Below are positions 1 to 9,430 of a stretch of DNA of 64,000 nucleotides, piece after piece. This DNA is from Janthinobacterium sp. 64 (GTDB lineage Bacteria > Pseudomonadota > Gammaproteobacteria > Burkholderiales > Burkholderiaceae_D): the NCBI RefSeq assembly GCF_002813325.1, contig NZ_PHUG01000002.1:1-64000 (forward strand), written 5' to 3'. Under the pieces are notes generated by a model. That model made no database searches. It was given only the letters and a program-made list of their open reading frames with translations, and had not been told where the DNA came from. Position 1 is the first letter of the stretch; the number at the start of each line of letters is the position of its first letter. The position numbers and the translations under genes are program-made.

Positions 1-24
1 ACTCATGCTAAATTTTGTCATAAA

Positions 25-1194
25 ATGTCTTTTCCGCATCTTTCTGAAGTATTAAAAATTCTCGACGGCGCGCTGCGGTCCAACGCTAGTATGTCTTCCA
101 ACTACGCCGGTCTGCTGGCGGACAAGTTGGAGCAAGAAGGCGAGCGCGAAATTGCCAGGCGAATCCGGGAACGCCTGGCGCGCGCGCCTGCAGCCGTTGC
201 TTACGCTCAAGATGCCGGCGGGATGGCGGGGGGGTTGCCAGTGGACAGCGAAAGTCGTTTGGACACTCTCGATATCAGCACACCCGCCAAAGGAAGCGTG
301 CATCTTTTTCTACCTGGAGGAACGGCCAAACGCGTCGAAGAATTCCTGCAAAGTGTGCGCCACTATGACCGCTTGCGTGAGGCGCGTGCGGCCATGCCGC
401 TGCGCATGCTGCTTTATGGGGCGCCCGGTACGGGCAAGACGCAGGCGGCGCGCTGGATTGCCAGCGAACTAGGACTTCCGCTGCTGACGGCGCGTTGCGA
501 CACCTTAATCAGCAGCTTGCTGGGCCAGACAAGTAAGAATCTTCGTCGTATTTTCGATTACATCGAGCAACGTCCTTGCGTCCTCTTTCTCGACGAATTC
601 GATGCCTTGGCGTCGGCCCGTGGCAATGAGCGGGATATCGGTGAACTCCAGCGTGTCGTTATCGCATTGTTACAGAACATCGACGCGCTTTCGGATAATA
701 CCGTGCTGTTAGCGGCCTCCAATCACGAAAAGATGCTTGACCCAGCCGTATGGCGCCGGTTCCCCTTCCAGCTGCCCCTTCCGTTGCCCGACACCGCATT
801 GCGACACCAAATGTGGCAAAACATGCTTGGCGAGTTCGCACCGGAGGCGTTGGACTGGCAGTTGTTATCTACAAAGTCCGCAGGTGCGTCTGGCGCATTG
901 ATAGAGCAGGTCAGCCTCGATACCAAGCGGCATGCTGTTTTTGCTGGCAGCGCCCATATAGATGAGGAGGAGCTGTTCAGGCGCTTGTCGTTATCGTTGG
1001 CCTTGGCCGATGGTCACGCCTTGGCCACGTTGAGCGACGAGATACGCTGGTTACGGAACTGGGATACAAAAATTTTTTCCCTTAGGGAACTTGCTCGCTT
1101 ATACAATGTATCTACTAGACAAATAAACCACTACCTCCAAGACGACCATGGCAACGCAGGCAAACCGACCCGGAAGAGGAAAGCCCAACCCTAG
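25..1194 (+). CDS. ietA: AAA-family ATPase, IetA-like
   Basis: A 389-aa AAA+ ATPase. The Walker A motif GAPGTGKT is at about residues 132-139, Walker B (FLDEFDAL) near 187-194, and an arginine-finger-like WRRFPF near 242-247. The N-terminal ~100 residues are helical with no recognised domain, and the C-terminus ends in a short HTH-like stretch (RQINHYL). The stop codon lies 47 bp inside the following subtilase gene, so the two are translationally coupled. An AAA ATPase followed directly by an S8 protease is the IetA/IetS arrangement, first known as a plasmid stability/incompatibility pair and later as an anti-phage system. The ATPase is thought to control the protease (family knowledge; partner control is inferred). 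Only 24 bp of upstream sequence is in the window and I see no clear ribosome binding site. Confidence 0.8.
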   Translation: MSFPHLSEVLKILDGALRSNASMSSNYAGLLADKLEQEGEREIARRIRERLARAPAAVAYAQDAGGMAGGLPVDSESRLDTLDISTPAKGSVHLFLPGGTAKRVEEFLQSVRHYDRLREARAAMPLRMLLYGAPGTGKTQAARWIASELGLPLLTARCDTLISSLLGQTSKNLRRIFDYIEQRPCVLFLDEFDALASARGNERDIGELQRVVIALLQNIDALSDNTVLLAASNHEKMLDPAVWRRFPFQLPLPLPDTALRHQMWQNMLGEFAPEALDWQLLSTKSAGASGALIEQVSLDTKRHAVFAGSAHIDEEELFRRLSLSLALADGHALATLSDEIRWLRNWDTKIFSLRELARLYNVSTRQINHYLQDDHGNAGKPTRKRKAQP

Positions 1195-3490
1195 CAACCC
1201 GATTGCGCACGTGTCCTATGAGCGGCGCGATTTGATGGGCATGGACCCACCGGCCGGGGGCGGTGGAAAGGAACTGGTACCGGTCACTACAGAATTACGT
1301 CAGACGCTGTCGCGCTCGATGATGGCTGCGGCGAATATTATCGCCGCTGAAGCTGGGGTATACCCGGATATCCCCGGCGTAATGGTCGTGCGGATGCGTG
1401 ACATGGCGGTGGCGAAGAGCCATCGCCCCTTGACATTGATTCACGAAGCGGACATCCCACCGGCAGGGCACGGTGAGATCAACGAAATGCTTGTTGCGGT
1501 CAATCCGGTCTCAATCGACCAGCTCAACCATGTGATCTCGCAGCGCAATACCAAGGCCGTGCGTGCGAATCTATCCGCCGTCGATGGCTTCGAGGCATGG
1601 AGCGTGGCGCGGCGCCTGCCGCGAGATGTGCGCGAGCAGCAGCTGACACAGGTTCTCGCAACGTTCCGCCAGCAAGCCACCCGGCTCATGGTTCGGCTTT
1701 TTACGCATGCCTCGCCAGTGACCACGAGCCGTGTGGTCGACCATTTTGAAGAGCTCTTGCGCCAATATAGACTGGAGCCGTTGCGCTTGCCACAGCGCGT
1801 AGGGCCGCCGCTTTACCTGCTGGCCTTGAACGGGACAATGACTGATGAAGCCTTCGCGGCAATTGTGCGTTTCCAAGGTGTGCGCCATGCCCGTCCAGAG
1901 CCCCGCATTCTCCCAACGGCGGCAGTGATGCCCGCCTCGCCCGGCCCGACATTCTCGGCTGGCCCGATTCCGGCCGGTCCTAACGTGCCGATCGTGGCGG
2001 TATTCGATTCTGGTGTGAATCCCGCCAGTGCGCATTTGCATCCCTGGGTGGCAAGCCGCGACGTCTACATCCTTCCGCCCGATACGGATTACGTGCATGG
2101 CACAGCGGTGGCCTCGCTCGTGGTCGATAGCCGTGGGCTAAACAGCCAGCATGGCCATTTCCCTATCGCCGGTGGATGCCTGATTCACGATGTGTGCGCT
2201 CTGGAGTCGGGGAGCGCTGGCGCGCAGCAAGCGGATTTGATCATCCGCTTGCGCGAGGCAATTCCCAAATACCCAAACATCAAAGTCTGGAACCTCTCAC
2301 TGGGAGGCAACTCGATCAACGATGACGAGTTTTCCGAATTCGGCCGCGAACTCGATGCGCTCTCAGACATGCATGGCGTATTGTTTATTGTGGCTGCGGG
2401 AAACTATGTGCAGCTGCCACGTCGTAGTTGGCCAGCACCGGCTCAACCACTTGCGGACCGTATTTCAACGCCTGGTGATTCGGTGCGCGCGTTGACGGTC
2501 GGTGCCGTTACTCATCTCGATAGCCCCACAAGTCTGGTGCGCATTGATGAGCCGGCGCCATACTCCCGCCGCGGCCCAGGTCCTGTGTTCACACCTAAGC
2601 CCGACTTGGTGCATGTGGGTGGTAATGCCGACATGGACCTGCAGGCCGCCGGCATTGGCATCAACGTACTAAGGGCGGCGGGGCACGCGAGCGCAGATTG
2701 CGGCACCAGTTTTGCGTCGCCAATTGCGGCCGGGCTGGCAGCGCGTACCTGGTCCGCGTTAAGCGGACCAGGACGCGCGCATCCATTGGCCCCATATCCA
2801 GCCTTGATCAAGGCCTTGATGATTCACAGTGCGCAGTTGGGTTCACCAGAACGCGATGCCTTAACCCGCCGTTACTATGGGGCCGGCATACCCGGTGATC
2901 CCACTGCCGTGCTATACGATACGGACGCCAGCTTCTCGCTGCTTTTCGAACTGGACATCGTCGACTCGATGAAGTGGCGCAAAGCCCCTTTTCCAATCCC
3001 ACCCTCGCTCCTGCAGAATGGCAAGTTGAAGGCCGAGGTCATCATCACAGCGGTTTATTCGCCACCAGTCGACGCGTCCAAAGGCGCGGAATATGTGCGC
3101 TTTAATATTGATGTCGGCTTTGGGCGCTTGTCGCCAAAGGCCAACGGTGGATGGGCATTTCACGGGTGCGTGCCAGTAGAGGGGGAGCTTGGCACGACGG
3201 GTTTCGAAGAAGCTCAGGTGGAGCATGGCGGAAAATGGTCCCCCGTTAAGACGTATCGACGCGCTTTTTCGAAGGGTGTTGCAGGCGACACATGGGCACT
3301 GCAGGCGACCTTACTGCGGAGGGCGTTCGAGCCGCCGTTGACGCAGCCAATGCGCGCGGTGATCATCGTAACGTTGCGTGCGCTCGATGACAATTCACTT
3401 GTTTATGAAGAAGGGCGCCGCCTTCTTGCTGCCTCCAACTGGCAGCATCAGGACATTGCAGCCCGTGTTGAGGTACCGGTGCGAGTGTGA
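1148..3490 (+). CDS. ietS: Subtilisin-like S8 serine protease, IetS-like
   Basis: A 780-aa subtilase. The catalytic triad is visible: Asp287 in FDSG, His317 in HGTAVASLV and Ser521 in GTSFASPIAAG, with the oxyanion-hole Asn near 419 in AAGN. There is no signal peptide, so it should be cytosolic, as expected for the protease of the IetAS pair. The first ~280 residues form an N-terminal region that could bind the ATPase or a target, and ~230 residues follow the protease domain (beta-rich, unassigned). The ATG at 1148 overlaps ietA by 47 bp. A later in-frame ATG (MGMDPP) could also serve as start. The substrate cannot be read from sequence. Confidence 0.85.
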   Translation: MATQANRPGRGKPNPSNPIAHVSYERRDLMGMDPPAGGGGKELVPVTTELRQTLSRSMMAAANIIAAEAGVYPDIPGVMVVRMRDMAVAKSHRPLTLIHEADIPPAGHGEINEMLVAVNPVSIDQLNHVISQRNTKAVRANLSAVDGFEAWSVARRLPRDVREQQLTQVLATFRQQATRLMVRLFTHASPVTTSRVVDHFEELLRQYRLEPLRLPQRVGPPLYLLALNGTMTDEAFAAIVRFQGVRHARPEPRILPTAAVMPASPGPTFSAGPIPAGPNVPIVAVFDSGVNPASAHLHPWVASRDVYILPPDTDYVHGTAVASLVVDSRGLNSQHGHFPIAGGCLIHDVCALESGSAGAQQADLIIRLREAIPKYPNIKVWNLSLGGNSINDDEFSEFGRELDALSDMHGVLFIVAAGNYVQLPRRSWPAPAQPLADRISTPGDSVRALTVGAVTHLDSPTSLVRIDEPAPYSRRGPGPVFTPKPDLVHVGGNADMDLQAAGIGINVLRAAGHASADCGTSFASPIAAGLAARTWSALSGPGRAHPLAPYPALIKALMIHSAQLGSPERDALTRRYYGAGIPGDPTAVLYDTDASFSLLFELDIVDSMKWRKAPFPIPPSLLQNGKLKAEVIITAVYSPPVDASKGAEYVRFNIDVGFGRLSPKANGGWAFHGCVPVEGELGTTGFEEAQVEHGGKWSPVKTYRRAFSKGVAGDTWALQATLLRRAFEPPLTQPMRAVIIVTLRALDDNSLVYEEGRRLLAASNWQHQDIAARVEVPVRV

Positions 3491-3528
3491 GCGTAAAATG
3501 ACACGACAGCTCAACGTTAATTAGGAAA

Positions 3529-3864
3529 ATGCAATCGAAGCAAGCACCCTGGTCCCGTGCCTTCATTCGCTTTGAAATGCCGGTTTCGAACACGTGGAAA
3601 GTAATCGGTTCGTATGAAACGCCTGATGGCGTAACATTGTTTGATTCACTGTCCGACGGAAGAGACATCTTCCGCATTATCAGCGATATCGGGGCCAAGC
3701 TTCGGCAGGCCGCATCTAGTCCAGATCGAGAAGTAATCGTCATCCTTGTATCCGTAGATAGCAATTTCGACTATAAACTGGATTTCGAGAGCCAGGACGA
3801 AAACCGTTGGCAGATAACAAAACTCGAAATGCAACCGGTCTGCCGCAGGGTATCCATTAATTGA
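3529..3864 (+). CDS. Small protein co-transcribed with ietAS (YezG/immunity-like?)
   Basis: A 111-aa acidic protein, 38 bp downstream of the subtilase and on the same strand, with an AGGA ribosome binding site 6-8 nt before the ATG. The pattern W...GSYE..DG...FDSL followed by a beta-strand-rich half ending in ..ENRW.I.KLEM faintly resembles the YezG/DUF600 antitoxin or immunity fold; that is a weak visual impression, not an assignment. Its position suggests a third component of the protease module (antitoxin, specificity factor or bystander). Confidence 0.55.
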   Translation: MQSKQAPWSRAFIRFEMPVSNTWKVIGSYETPDGVTLFDSLSDGRDIFRIISDIGAKLRQAASSPDREVIVILVSVDSNFDYKLDFESQDENRWQITKLEMQPVCRRVSIN

Positions 3865-4052
3865 TTGCTATCAAGAGTCCCTTTTGCAGTAGAAGGAGGC
3901 AATCTCAAATGGCCGCTTCAGGGCGGAAGCCACAAAGGACTGCAACCGGCCCAGGCCGTGTAAAAACTCGGAATCAGGCCCGCGCAGCAGAACTGTACAC
4001 GCGGAGGCGTGTTCTGTGGCTTGTAGAATCGATCAGGGAGCTGTGCCGAGTT
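3865..4052. other. Intergenic, no confident gene
   Basis: No supported gene. The stretch contains a purine-rich AGAAGGAGGC followed by a short open stretch that ends after about 18 codons, and a GTGTAAAAACTCGG segment reminiscent of an insertion-sequence end. I could not match it to a known element. Confidence 0.3.
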
Positions 4053-5016
4053 TGGGGTTCCAGGTGCAACGGAACGGAGAACCGGGTTAGTTTTGGTTTA
4101 GATACACACGCGTGTTAGGATTTTACTTACCATGCGCCTGCCGACTGGCTGTCGATTGACCAGGTCCAGCCCTTCTTGGATGTCCCACTAGGAAACAGTG
4201 ATGCCCACCAAAGCCCATGACGTTTACCATGTCCAGATGACGGAGGCCAAGCTTCGGATATTGGCAGCAGAACGAGTCTCGACGGCGAGCGCTCCACTGA
4301 CGGGTCTACCTTCGCTAGATTGTGAATTTTGTTTTCTGCAAATTCGAAAAGTCATCGAGCTAATAACGTTTGGTGCAATGGTCCGGGAAGAGCATCGTTA
4401 TCGGCATTTCAGAGCAACGGAGCCGAAAACATCCAAGGCTCCGGAACCAGATCCGACGAGGGATTGGAATGCAAAAGAGATTCTGTCTAGGCTTGTGAAG
4501 CTCAGCCCACACATGCTGCCGATACCCCTTGGCGCTCACTCGTCGACTGGCACCGGCACGATCAATTTCGATCGCGCGAAAACTGTCGTAAATCACAGTA
4601 AATTAATCGAGCTATACGGGGTGTGCTCGACCTTCATGCATGCGCCGAATCCTCTTGGAGAAAACTTTATAGCGCAAGTTGAAATCCAGCGGGGCGAGTA
4701 CCGTAAGGGGCCACAGACTATTAAGAAAGCGTTAGACTTTTTACGCCGGCTCCTCTGGCTTCACGCCGCAGTACAACTTGAATGGACAGACCAACAAAAC
4801 GCGAGCTGCGTGGACAATCCCACGTCAGCTTGGATTGTCGATTTCAGCAGTTCAGAAAACGATGTTGTCAACATAGTCTTGGCTACTACTCAAGATACTG
4901 ACCCACTTTAGTGTCGATTCAGGCATTTCATGACGCTATCGCGTCGACGTCTATGACCTCAATCTGACAGGCCCGCCCTTAACCCGGTTTTACGTTCCGT
5001 TGCACCTTGAACCCCA
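4053..5016. mobile_element. 964-bp single-gene cassette bounded by 36-bp inverted repeats
   Basis: The arms 4053-4088 and 4981-5016 are inverted copies matching at 33 of 36 positions (shared core AGGTGCAACGGAACG). They enclose one 237-aa ORF and no recognisable transposase. This is the form of a non-autonomous transposable unit or passenger-carrying IS mobilised in trans. The IS family of the ends is not recognised and no target duplication was identified. Confidence 0.6.
4198..4911 (+). CDS. Hypothetical protein inside inverted-repeat cassette
   Basis: A 237-aa soluble protein I do not recognise. It is mostly helical, with a central Cys-containing helix (near residues 40-60) and a later helix pair around LIELYGVCSTFMHAPNPLG and a Trp/His-rich helix LLWLHAAVQLEW. 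An R-x(n)-H HEPN-like nuclease motif is possible but not convincing. It is the only gene between the 36-bp inverted repeats, so it is the likely cargo. The start is uncertain: ATG at 4201 is preceded by AGGAAACAGTG. Composition is lower in GC than the neighbouring ietS gene, consistent with separate transfer. Confidence 0.55.
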   Translation: MMPTKAHDVYHVQMTEAKLRILAAERVSTASAPLTGLPSLDCEFCFLQIRKVIELITFGAMVREEHRYRHFRATEPKTSKAPEPDPTRDWNAKEILSRLVKLSPHMLPIPLGAHSSTGTGTINFDRAKTVVNHSKLIELYGVCSTFMHAPNPLGENFIAQVEIQRGEYRKGPQTIKKALDFLRRLLWLHAAVQLEWTDQQNASCVDNPTSAWIVDFSSSENDVVNIVLATTQDTDPL

Positions 5017-5019
5017 ATT

Positions 5020-5160
5020 TCATTTGCAGTTAGCGCGAGCACGTTGCCCTTGAATGCAAGCCGGCGCCATGGATTGCGAGCATACTTGCAGATAGCGTGA
5101 GCACCAGTCGCTCGTCATTTGCACTTAATCTGAGCCGGGAAACGCATGGAATGCGAGCAG
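5020..5160. repeat. Degenerate direct repeats beside the cassette
   Basis: Three related blocks, TTGCAGTTAGCGCGAGCAC, TTGCAGATAGCGTGAGCAC and TTGCACTTAATCTGAGCCG, start near 5021, 5084 and 5118. They alternate with two copies of CATGGA(T/A)TGCGAGCA. Such arrays are typical of transposon ends bound repeatedly by a recombinase. They begin 5 bp after the right inverted-repeat arm, so they may belong to the same or a neighbouring element. Confidence 0.5.
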
Positions 5161-5423
5161 GGCCCGCTTCAAACGCGAGCCGCTACATATAACCGCCAGA
5201 ACTGTGCTCAGGCCCAGCAGCTGTTCGCCGCTCAGCAAGGCGTCAGAGTGGCATTCTGGTGCGAGCCCGGTAAATTCCGTGCCGTAGCCGCCAACGATCA
5301 CGCGCCAGCCTTCGGCAAGCAGTTCATCACTGGCAAGCCGGCTGAACGGAACTGCAGCCCGTCCACCTCGGAACTGGCGCGCGGCGACAAGCGGCCCGCC
5401 AGCGCCGGCAATGGCTGTTCACC

Positions 5424-5993
5424 ATGACGGCGCTGCGCACCTTCGCTGGTGTACACCCTATTCACTACTTCCAGTGCGCGCTGTTCGCCGTGCGCACCGG
5501 CAGCGACACGGTCTATATGTGCGAGCAGGATCCTGGTTCTGACGGCGAAGAATGGGCGGTCATGGAGGTCGACCCCGAGCGGTTCCTGCAGCTATGGCGC
5601 CGGTCGGGCAGCAGCCATCCGGAGGTGGCGCACCAAAGCCCCGCGACTTGGCCGCTGGACCGCAAGTTCCCTTGGCCTGGCCGGCATTTTGCGGAGGGCC
5701 GTGCCAACCCGGTGCCGCTGGCCACCGTCAGCTGTGAGCTGCGACGCTTGGAAACGCCGGTGTGGCGTCGCTGGTTGCTGTGGAAGGTGCTGGCGCGCGT
5801 CGACGTCACCGAGCACCCAGTCCTCTCGTTCACCGACGGGGTCACCCGCACCATTTGGCTGCTGACTCACGGCGTGAAGGCCATGCCGGTCAAATGCCCG
5901 ATGGCCGACGCGGCACGGCTGCAGGCGCTGGCCGGCGTGGATGGCGGCCAGGCGGTCGCCGTCGGTACCTTGTTCAAGCAAAAAATGGAGTGA
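5424..5993 (+). CDS. Plasmid fertility-inhibition-like protein
   Basis: A 189-aa, high-GC protein. The segments NPVPLATV near residue 95 and FTDGVTRTIWLL..GV..MPV.C near residue 140 match what I remember of the plasmid fertility inhibition factor family (FiwA/FipA-like), which reduces transfer of co-resident conjugative plasmids. The ATG overlaps the stop of a short upstream reading frame (5146-5427) as ATGA; that upstream frame has no recognisable content. Codon use is much more GC-rich than the preceding cassette. The family call is from motif memory and should be confirmed by profile search. Confidence 0.55.
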   Translation: MTALRTFAGVHPIHYFQCALFAVRTGSDTVYMCEQDPGSDGEEWAVMEVDPERFLQLWRRSGSSHPEVAHQSPATWPLDRKFPWPGRHFAEGRANPVPLATVSCELRRLETPVWRRWLLWKVLARVDVTEHPVLSFTDGVTRTIWLLTHGVKAMPVKCPMADAARLQALAGVDGGQAVAVGTLFKQKME

Positions 5994-6324
5994 CACCGTT
6001 GGTTCGATCAGCGGCAGGGAAGTGGGGGTGGACCTGGCACCTGCGGCAGGCTGTCACACCAGGCGGGAGTGCCGGCATGCCGTGCAGCTGCCTTGGCGTG
6101 GACGATAGCGCGGGGGGTGCCGGCGGTGGATGGCCAGGGTAGAGGAGGGCGCCCGTCACCGAAGGCGGAGTGGACGAGCACCAGATTGAGGACCACCATA
6201 CCCGCCAGGCGCTCGGCAAGCCGCTGTAGAACGTAAAACAACGTATCGGATGCGCCTGCCCTTCCGTGATAATCCTACTTATCACTGTTCGATTTATGGT
6301 GATATTTAGCGTGGAACAGGTTTA
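5994..6324. other. Intergenic, no supported gene
   Basis: GC-rich stretch after the fertility-inhibition-like gene. Open frames exist on both strands but lack start signals or recognisable content. It runs into an IS5-type transposase remnant. Confidence 0.3.
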
Positions 6325-6542
6325 AGACGAGTGCGAAAGTACTGCTGGGCGATGTTCATGCGCAGCATGCGCTCCAGCCCGATCGGCGGTCGCCCGGCGC
6401 CTTAGTCCGTCGGATAGAACGGCTCGATCAGTTTGTGCAGCCTGCCCCGCGGCGTCACGCTGTCGATCTTGGCCAGGAAGCGGTCGCGCCGCGTCGGCTT
6501 CTTCTTGGCGGCGTATTCAAGGTCAGAAAAGCCCTTTTGCAT
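6325..6542 (-). pseudogene. IS5-family transposase, N-terminal remnant
   Basis: Read on the minus strand from the ATG at 6542, the frame begins MQKGFSDLEYAAKKKPTRR and continues through LIEPFYP to GRPPIGLERMLRM and IAQQYF. This is the N-terminal DUF772-type region of IS5-family transposases. An in-frame TAA interrupts it just before GAGRPP, and the homology stops near 6325 with no catalytic core. It is a dead fragment marking past insertion. Confidence 0.75.
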
Positions 6543-6785
6543 GATTGATGGCGAACAGTCAGGATGCAGTTATTGCATCTGGTAGGTCCGCCGCAAGGAA
6601 CGGCGTTTAATGAATAAATCAGTGGTTGCCTAATGCTGTTTATCGCCGGGGCTCTGATACCAGGCATACTGCGCCAATGGTGTTCGCTGTTTGCACTGGC
6701 GATTTTCAAGGAGTTTCCATGTTGCAACAGGATCGCGTGATAACTTCATAGCAACTCGCATCCCATAGCAAGAAAGGGGCTCCAT

Positions 6786-7670
6786 TTAGGACATATCGAC
6801 ATGGTCTCGGCGACTGTGGCCGTGTGTAGACCCCGGTATGTGTGCCGTATTGGACGCGGCCGTGCTGACTGGTTCTCCGGCCGCAGTGGTATCGGAATTG
6901 TGTGCATCCCCCGATTGCATCGTCATGACCTTTGCGTCGGTTGACGGATTTTCATCGACAATCGTATCGCTTGCAACCGAATCATCAGAACTCAATGCAT
7001 TGGCTGCGGGATGGCCGATCTGGTCAGTTCCATTTTTTTTATCTGCAGCGGTTTTGTCTATATTGGCAAGCGCCGCACTTTTCTTCTGCAGGCCAATCTT
7101 GAGCGTACGGACGATGCCGCCAACGCTACGCACCATTCTTTTAAAAAGGTTCTTCTTGATACTGAGCTGGCTTTCTGAGATGAGTTCATCAATGGCCAAC
7201 GTTTCCAGCATGGGCATCAACTGATCGACTTTGGCAATGAGCTCGAGTAGTCGGCGACCAATCTTTCCAAGCATACGTACCTCAAGCGTGAGCGGTTCAA
7301 TCACATAGGTTGCCAGGGAATCGATGTTGTTCTTGTGAAGTTCCTGCTCTACCCTGACCATTTCCTTGTCGATGCTGTCTATTTTCTCCTCGACAAGCTC
7401 AAGTACTTGCTTTTCAACCTGTTCGATATCGGCATCCGGTAAAGAAAGGCGCGCAATTTTGGAGATGTAGTGCATGTGGAGCTGCGTAATATCAAAATAA
7501 CGGAGGAACAGACGCTTTCCCTCTGGGCTGGAAAGGCTCATTTTGACGATGCGACCGGCTGACTCGACCGGGGCGAGTGACGCCAGCGCCTGGCGTTGCA
7601 GCAATTTTTGATTCATCTCTCCGTGATCCTGACGGATCACGCTGACGTTGCCGTTTGTCGGATTCATCAT
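6786..7670 (-). CDS. Coiled-coil hypothetical protein of the mobile element
   Basis: A 294-aa protein starting at the MM pair preceded by GAGGGGAAG; a longer frame from 7715 is possible but has no ribosome binding site. Residues ~40-200 are amphipathic helices with Glu/Leu heptads (E.VEKQVLELVEEKID, then LELIAKVDQL.PMLETL). The C-terminal ~80 residues are low-complexity Ser/Asp/Thr/Ala-rich and probably disordered. It may be one of the conserved structural or regulatory proteins of integrative elements (an AcaB/DUF1845-like possibility occurred to me), but I cannot support a function. It is divergent from the RDF-like gene, with a ~340-bp intergenic space. Confidence 0.65.
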   Translation of the reverse strand: MMNPTNGNVSVIRQDHGEMNQKLLQRQALASLAPVESAGRIVKMSLSSPEGKRLFLRYFDITQLHMHYISKIARLSLPDADIEQVEKQVLELVEEKIDSIDKEMVRVEQELHKNNIDSLATYVIEPLTLEVRMLGKIGRRLLELIAKVDQLMPMLETLAIDELISESQLSIKKNLFKRMVRSVGGIVRTLKIGLQKKSAALANIDKTAADKKNGTDQIGHPAANALSSDDSVASDTIVDENPSTDAKVMTMQSGDAHNSDTTAAGEPVSTAASNTAHIPGSTHGHSRRDHVDMS

Positions 7671-8012
7671 CTTCCCCTCACTCGTTTGCCACTGCGTAGC
7701 CCCATGTTGGTCCATTTCCAGGCATGTTGTTGACCAATAAACTGCCGTTTTGACGGGGTATTTGAGTTGGTATTGCTAACCAATGAGCCAGAAAATGTTA
7801 TTTGGAAGAGGATCTCTGCGTCGTGTCCACATCCGCAAGTGTGTGGATAGATAGATGCCTTGTCCGCCAACTAACCCGATCCAGGCTCCTACGCTGGTTC
7901 ATTTCCCTATATGTCTATTGCCGCGCCGTGTGAAAGACCAGGGTTGACTTGGATGCTGTACAGGCGACCATGGAAGCACATACCAACTCGTGCAACCGTA
8001 AAGGAGTGGAAT

Positions 8013-9353
8013 ATGAACCATGGCGAAATAGCGTTGCGTAATGCCCAAGCTGCTCCCGTCACCGTGCTGGGGCACCGCGTAAAACGTATCCCTACCGCTG
8101 GGAAAATTCATGCCGGCATCCAGATTCTGACACCCGATGCGGCGAAGCACCGGGATATTGTTGCCATTTATGAGCAGGGTGTGGCGCAGAACATCTCGTT
8201 TCAGAGAATCTCACATCGGATACTTGAGCAGTTTCCTCAGATTAAGAAACCCTTGATACCGAAAAATGTTCCCTGGTTTACTGTCCGTCCAGAAGACTTT
8301 CCCAATCGTGACATACCCGAACAGATCATGCATTTGTACGGGGAGGACCGTGGTGAAGGGCGGCGTCTGTACCGATTCCCGGTTATTTTTCCAACCGACA
8401 TATGGCAGCTGATCATGCCGCATGAGCTGGCGACATGGAGTGCCAACGAGAAGCGGTACTGGAGCGAGTATTCCGCCGACGGCCGGACACGGCATTGCAT
8501 GATGTTCGCGCCGGCCAAAGTAGCGGCGGGCAGCAAGCGGATCATCCGTACCTTCGGCGGACGAGCAAAGCAACTGCGGCCCGACAATCACGGCATTTGT
8601 GATCCTGAATGCTGTCCGCAATTCCAGGCTCGGCAATGCAATCTCTCCGGGCGTTTTGTGTTTTACGTTCCTGGCGTTCAATCGATTGATGCCTTTGAAC
8701 TGGCGACCAACAGCATCTATGCAATGAGTCGTGCCATTGAGCGGTTGGAAGCAGTGTCCTGTCTGCGCGGAGGGAAAATTGGAGGATATCTGGATTCAAA
8801 TCGATCTACTTTCTACATCACGAAGATGTTGCGCGAGGTGTCGCGTATTGGTGATGATGGACGTCCTGTGAAAGCCGCTCACTGGATCATCGAGCTCCAG
8901 GCCCCCATTGATGTCGCCATGCTGCTGACGAATCAGTGCAATGGGGAGCCATTGCGCCTGACGGATCCATCGGCAACGCTGTTGAATGGTACGGGTCCTG
9001 TCGAGTTTGAGCCGGCTAGCGTCGCTGGCGATGAGCCTGGCGAACTGCCCGATTCCGCCGCCCACATAGCAGCAGATGACGATGGCGGCGCGAAGGTACA
9101 CAATAGTGGCGCGTCGAATGCAGGGGCCGGGGAGGGGAGCGTAGAACCTACCGACCTGGGCGCAATGTGGATGTTGCTGGGTGAGATGGGGATTGCTCGA
9201 AGCGACTTTGAGAGCTACGCCGCTAAAAAGTGGGGTAGTGGCTGGCATATCAACCCGCGTGGCCGTGCACGCGTGTATGACGAGCTGAGGCGTCATACGA
9301 ATCACCCGGAAGGGTTGAAAGATCAGATCGAGGCGGTGATTGGCTTGGTGTAA
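8013..9353 (+). CDS. Recombination directionality factor-like protein
   Basis: A 446-aa protein. ATG 8013 is preceded by AAGGAG at 8001-8006, so it is preferred over the open extension to 7911. The middle carries a Cys cluster, CDPECCPQ...QCNLSGRFVF.VPGV (about residues 190-220), which resembles the metal-binding core of the Gp3-like RDF family of phage and integrative elements, often annotated as 'hydrolase or metal-binding protein'. RDFs switch a recombinase from integration to excision. That partners are the recombinases at 14.9 or 21 kb is inference; Gp3 itself works with serine integrases. After about residue 330 an acidic low-complexity linker precedes a small C-terminal helical domain. 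Confidence 0.6.
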   Translation: MNHGEIALRNAQAAPVTVLGHRVKRIPTAGKIHAGIQILTPDAAKHRDIVAIYEQGVAQNISFQRISHRILEQFPQIKKPLIPKNVPWFTVRPEDFPNRDIPEQIMHLYGEDRGEGRRLYRFPVIFPTDIWQLIMPHELATWSANEKRYWSEYSADGRTRHCMMFAPAKVAAGSKRIIRTFGGRAKQLRPDNHGICDPECCPQFQARQCNLSGRFVFYVPGVQSIDAFELATNSIYAMSRAIERLEAVSCLRGGKIGGYLDSNRSTFYITKMLREVSRIGDDGRPVKAAHWIIELQAPIDVAMLLTNQCNGEPLRLTDPSATLLNGTGPVEFEPASVAGDEPGELPDSAAHIAADDDGGAKVHNSGASNAGAGEGSVEPTDLGAMWMLLGEMGIARSDFESYAAKKWGSGWHINPRGRARVYDELRRHTNHPEGLKDQIEAVIGLV

Positions 9354-9430
9354 TCGATGGGAGATGGCCGCAAAACTAGCTGCCTTGATGACCTATGAGC
9401 GGAGCCGTGCAGAAAACGATCGTTGAAAAT

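Noticed and set aside
5146..5427. 93-aa frame overlapping the start of the fertility-inhibition-like gene
   Set aside because: The ATGA overlap is suggestive, but the frame begins in the repeat array and has no recognisable content; kept only as a note in the neighbouring gene.
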